DNA of 64,000 nt from Mercurialis annua (taxonomy: Eukaryota > Streptophyta > Magnoliopsida > Malpighiales > Euphorbiaceae): contig NC_065573.1 in the NCBI RefSeq assembly GCF_937616625.2, positions 7,579,001-7,643,000 of the forward strand, written 5' to 3'. The translations under genes and the position numbers were made by a program. The notes under the pieces were generated by a model. The model was not told the origin of the DNA. It did no database searches and saw only the letters and a program-made list of their open reading frames with translations. Below, piece by piece: positions 63,701 to 64,000 of this stretch. The first letter of the stretch is position 1; every line of letters begins with the position of its first letter.

Positions 63701-64000
63701 GAAACAAATCCAAATGTTTAAAACGTTACGAAAGAAATCTAAACTTTTTACATTTTTAGCGATTTAAGCCAAATGTTTACAAACGTTACGAAACAAATCC
63801 AAACATTTCACCTTTTTCGCGATTTAAGAAAAACGTTTACAAACATTACAAAACAATTTTAAACATTTCACCTTTTTAGCAATCTAAGCCAAACGTTTAA
63901 AACGTTACGAAACCAATTCAAACGTTTAAAACGTTACGAAGCAAATCCAAACGTTTCACCTTTTTAGCGATTTAAGCCAAACCTTTAAAACATTACAAAA
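60799..64000 (+). repeat. Second copy of the 14358-bp-offset segment
   Basis: Near-identical to 46441-49642, with rare substitutions such as CATTATGAACG against CATTACGAACG near 63307. It runs off the end of the window, so the full length of the duplication is unknown. Confidence 0.88.

Larger units (their letters stand above)
35668..64000 (+). repeat. 60-bp satellite, block D (over 28 kb, runs off the window)
   Basis: Uninterrupted tandem array, with consensus as in block A. The period is visible because the text stays in 60-base register for hundreds of bases (44341-45260, 58741-59560). The left part, to about 40.1 kb, follows the older higher-order pattern of blocks A, B and C. The part from about 41.4 kb is built of younger higher-order units marked by a single variant monomer containing CTTAGTATTTTATACC at 42974, 45233, 48350, 52757, 56360, 59427 and 62708. 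All open frames here (the longest 44483-45064, 193 codons) come from the stop-free frame of the monomer. No other element or gene is seen. Confidence 0.97.

Noticed and set aside
35668..64000. CRISPR array
   Set aside because: The repeats are contiguous 60-bp monomers with graded divergence. There are no unique spacers between constant repeats, no cas genes, and the surroundings are plant retrotransposons.

Overview
This is nuclear DNA from a plant, most probably a eudicot. The evidence is long LTR retrotransposons with tRNA-iMet-type primer sites, Mutator-type transposon footprints with 9-bp target duplications, AT-rich intergenic sequence, and a very large tandem satellite. I see no intact cellular gene, no rRNA or tRNA gene and no CRISPR array. 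The species cannot be named from the sequence. The setting looks like heterochromatin (pericentromeric, knob or subtelomeric). That is inferred from the satellite and nested LTR elements; nothing in the window shows it directly. LAYOUT: (1) 1-3992, 3' part of a decayed Ty1/copia element (integrase C-terminus, RT and RNase H remnants, polypurine tract, complete 3' LTR), inserted in the satellite. (2) 3993-6978, satellite block A. (3) 6979-18730, a minus-strand Ty3/gypsy-like element with long LTRs and a non-coding interior (LARD-like). Its 5' LTR is interrupted by a plus-strand solo LTR (15586-18063, 5-bp target duplication) and then truncated. (4) 18731-20979, satellite block B. (5) 20980-29392, an insertion with Mutator-like ends and a perfect 9-bp target duplication. 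It carries inside it a second, 3'-truncated minus-strand LARD-like element (21911-27108). (6) 29393-32297, satellite block C. (7) 32298-35667, a plus-strand solo LTR with a perfect 5-bp target duplication, itself hit by a 371-bp Mutator-type MITE (34808-35178). (8) 35668-64000, satellite block D, more than 28 kb without interruption. THE SATELLITE: the basic monomer is 60 bp and appears to be an old dimer of two 30-bp halves, each opening with CCAAACGTTT. Monomers are organised into higher-order repeats of several kinds. An older multi-kilobase type is shared by blocks A, B+C and the left of D. A younger 2.3-4.4 kb type fills 41-64 kb, including a nearly identical pair of segments exactly 14358 bp apart and 765-bp and 60-bp tandem duplications. 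Because 60 is a multiple of three and one frame has no stop, the array produces many spurious reading frames encoding a 20-residue repeat. These are not annotated as genes. HISTORY that can be read: the satellite array existed first. The copia, LARD, solo-LTR and Mutator-like elements broke it. Two of the breaks can be closed exactly by removing the element and one target duplication, and related uninterrupted copies elsewhere in the window show the empty-site sequence. Block D kept amplifying afterwards.
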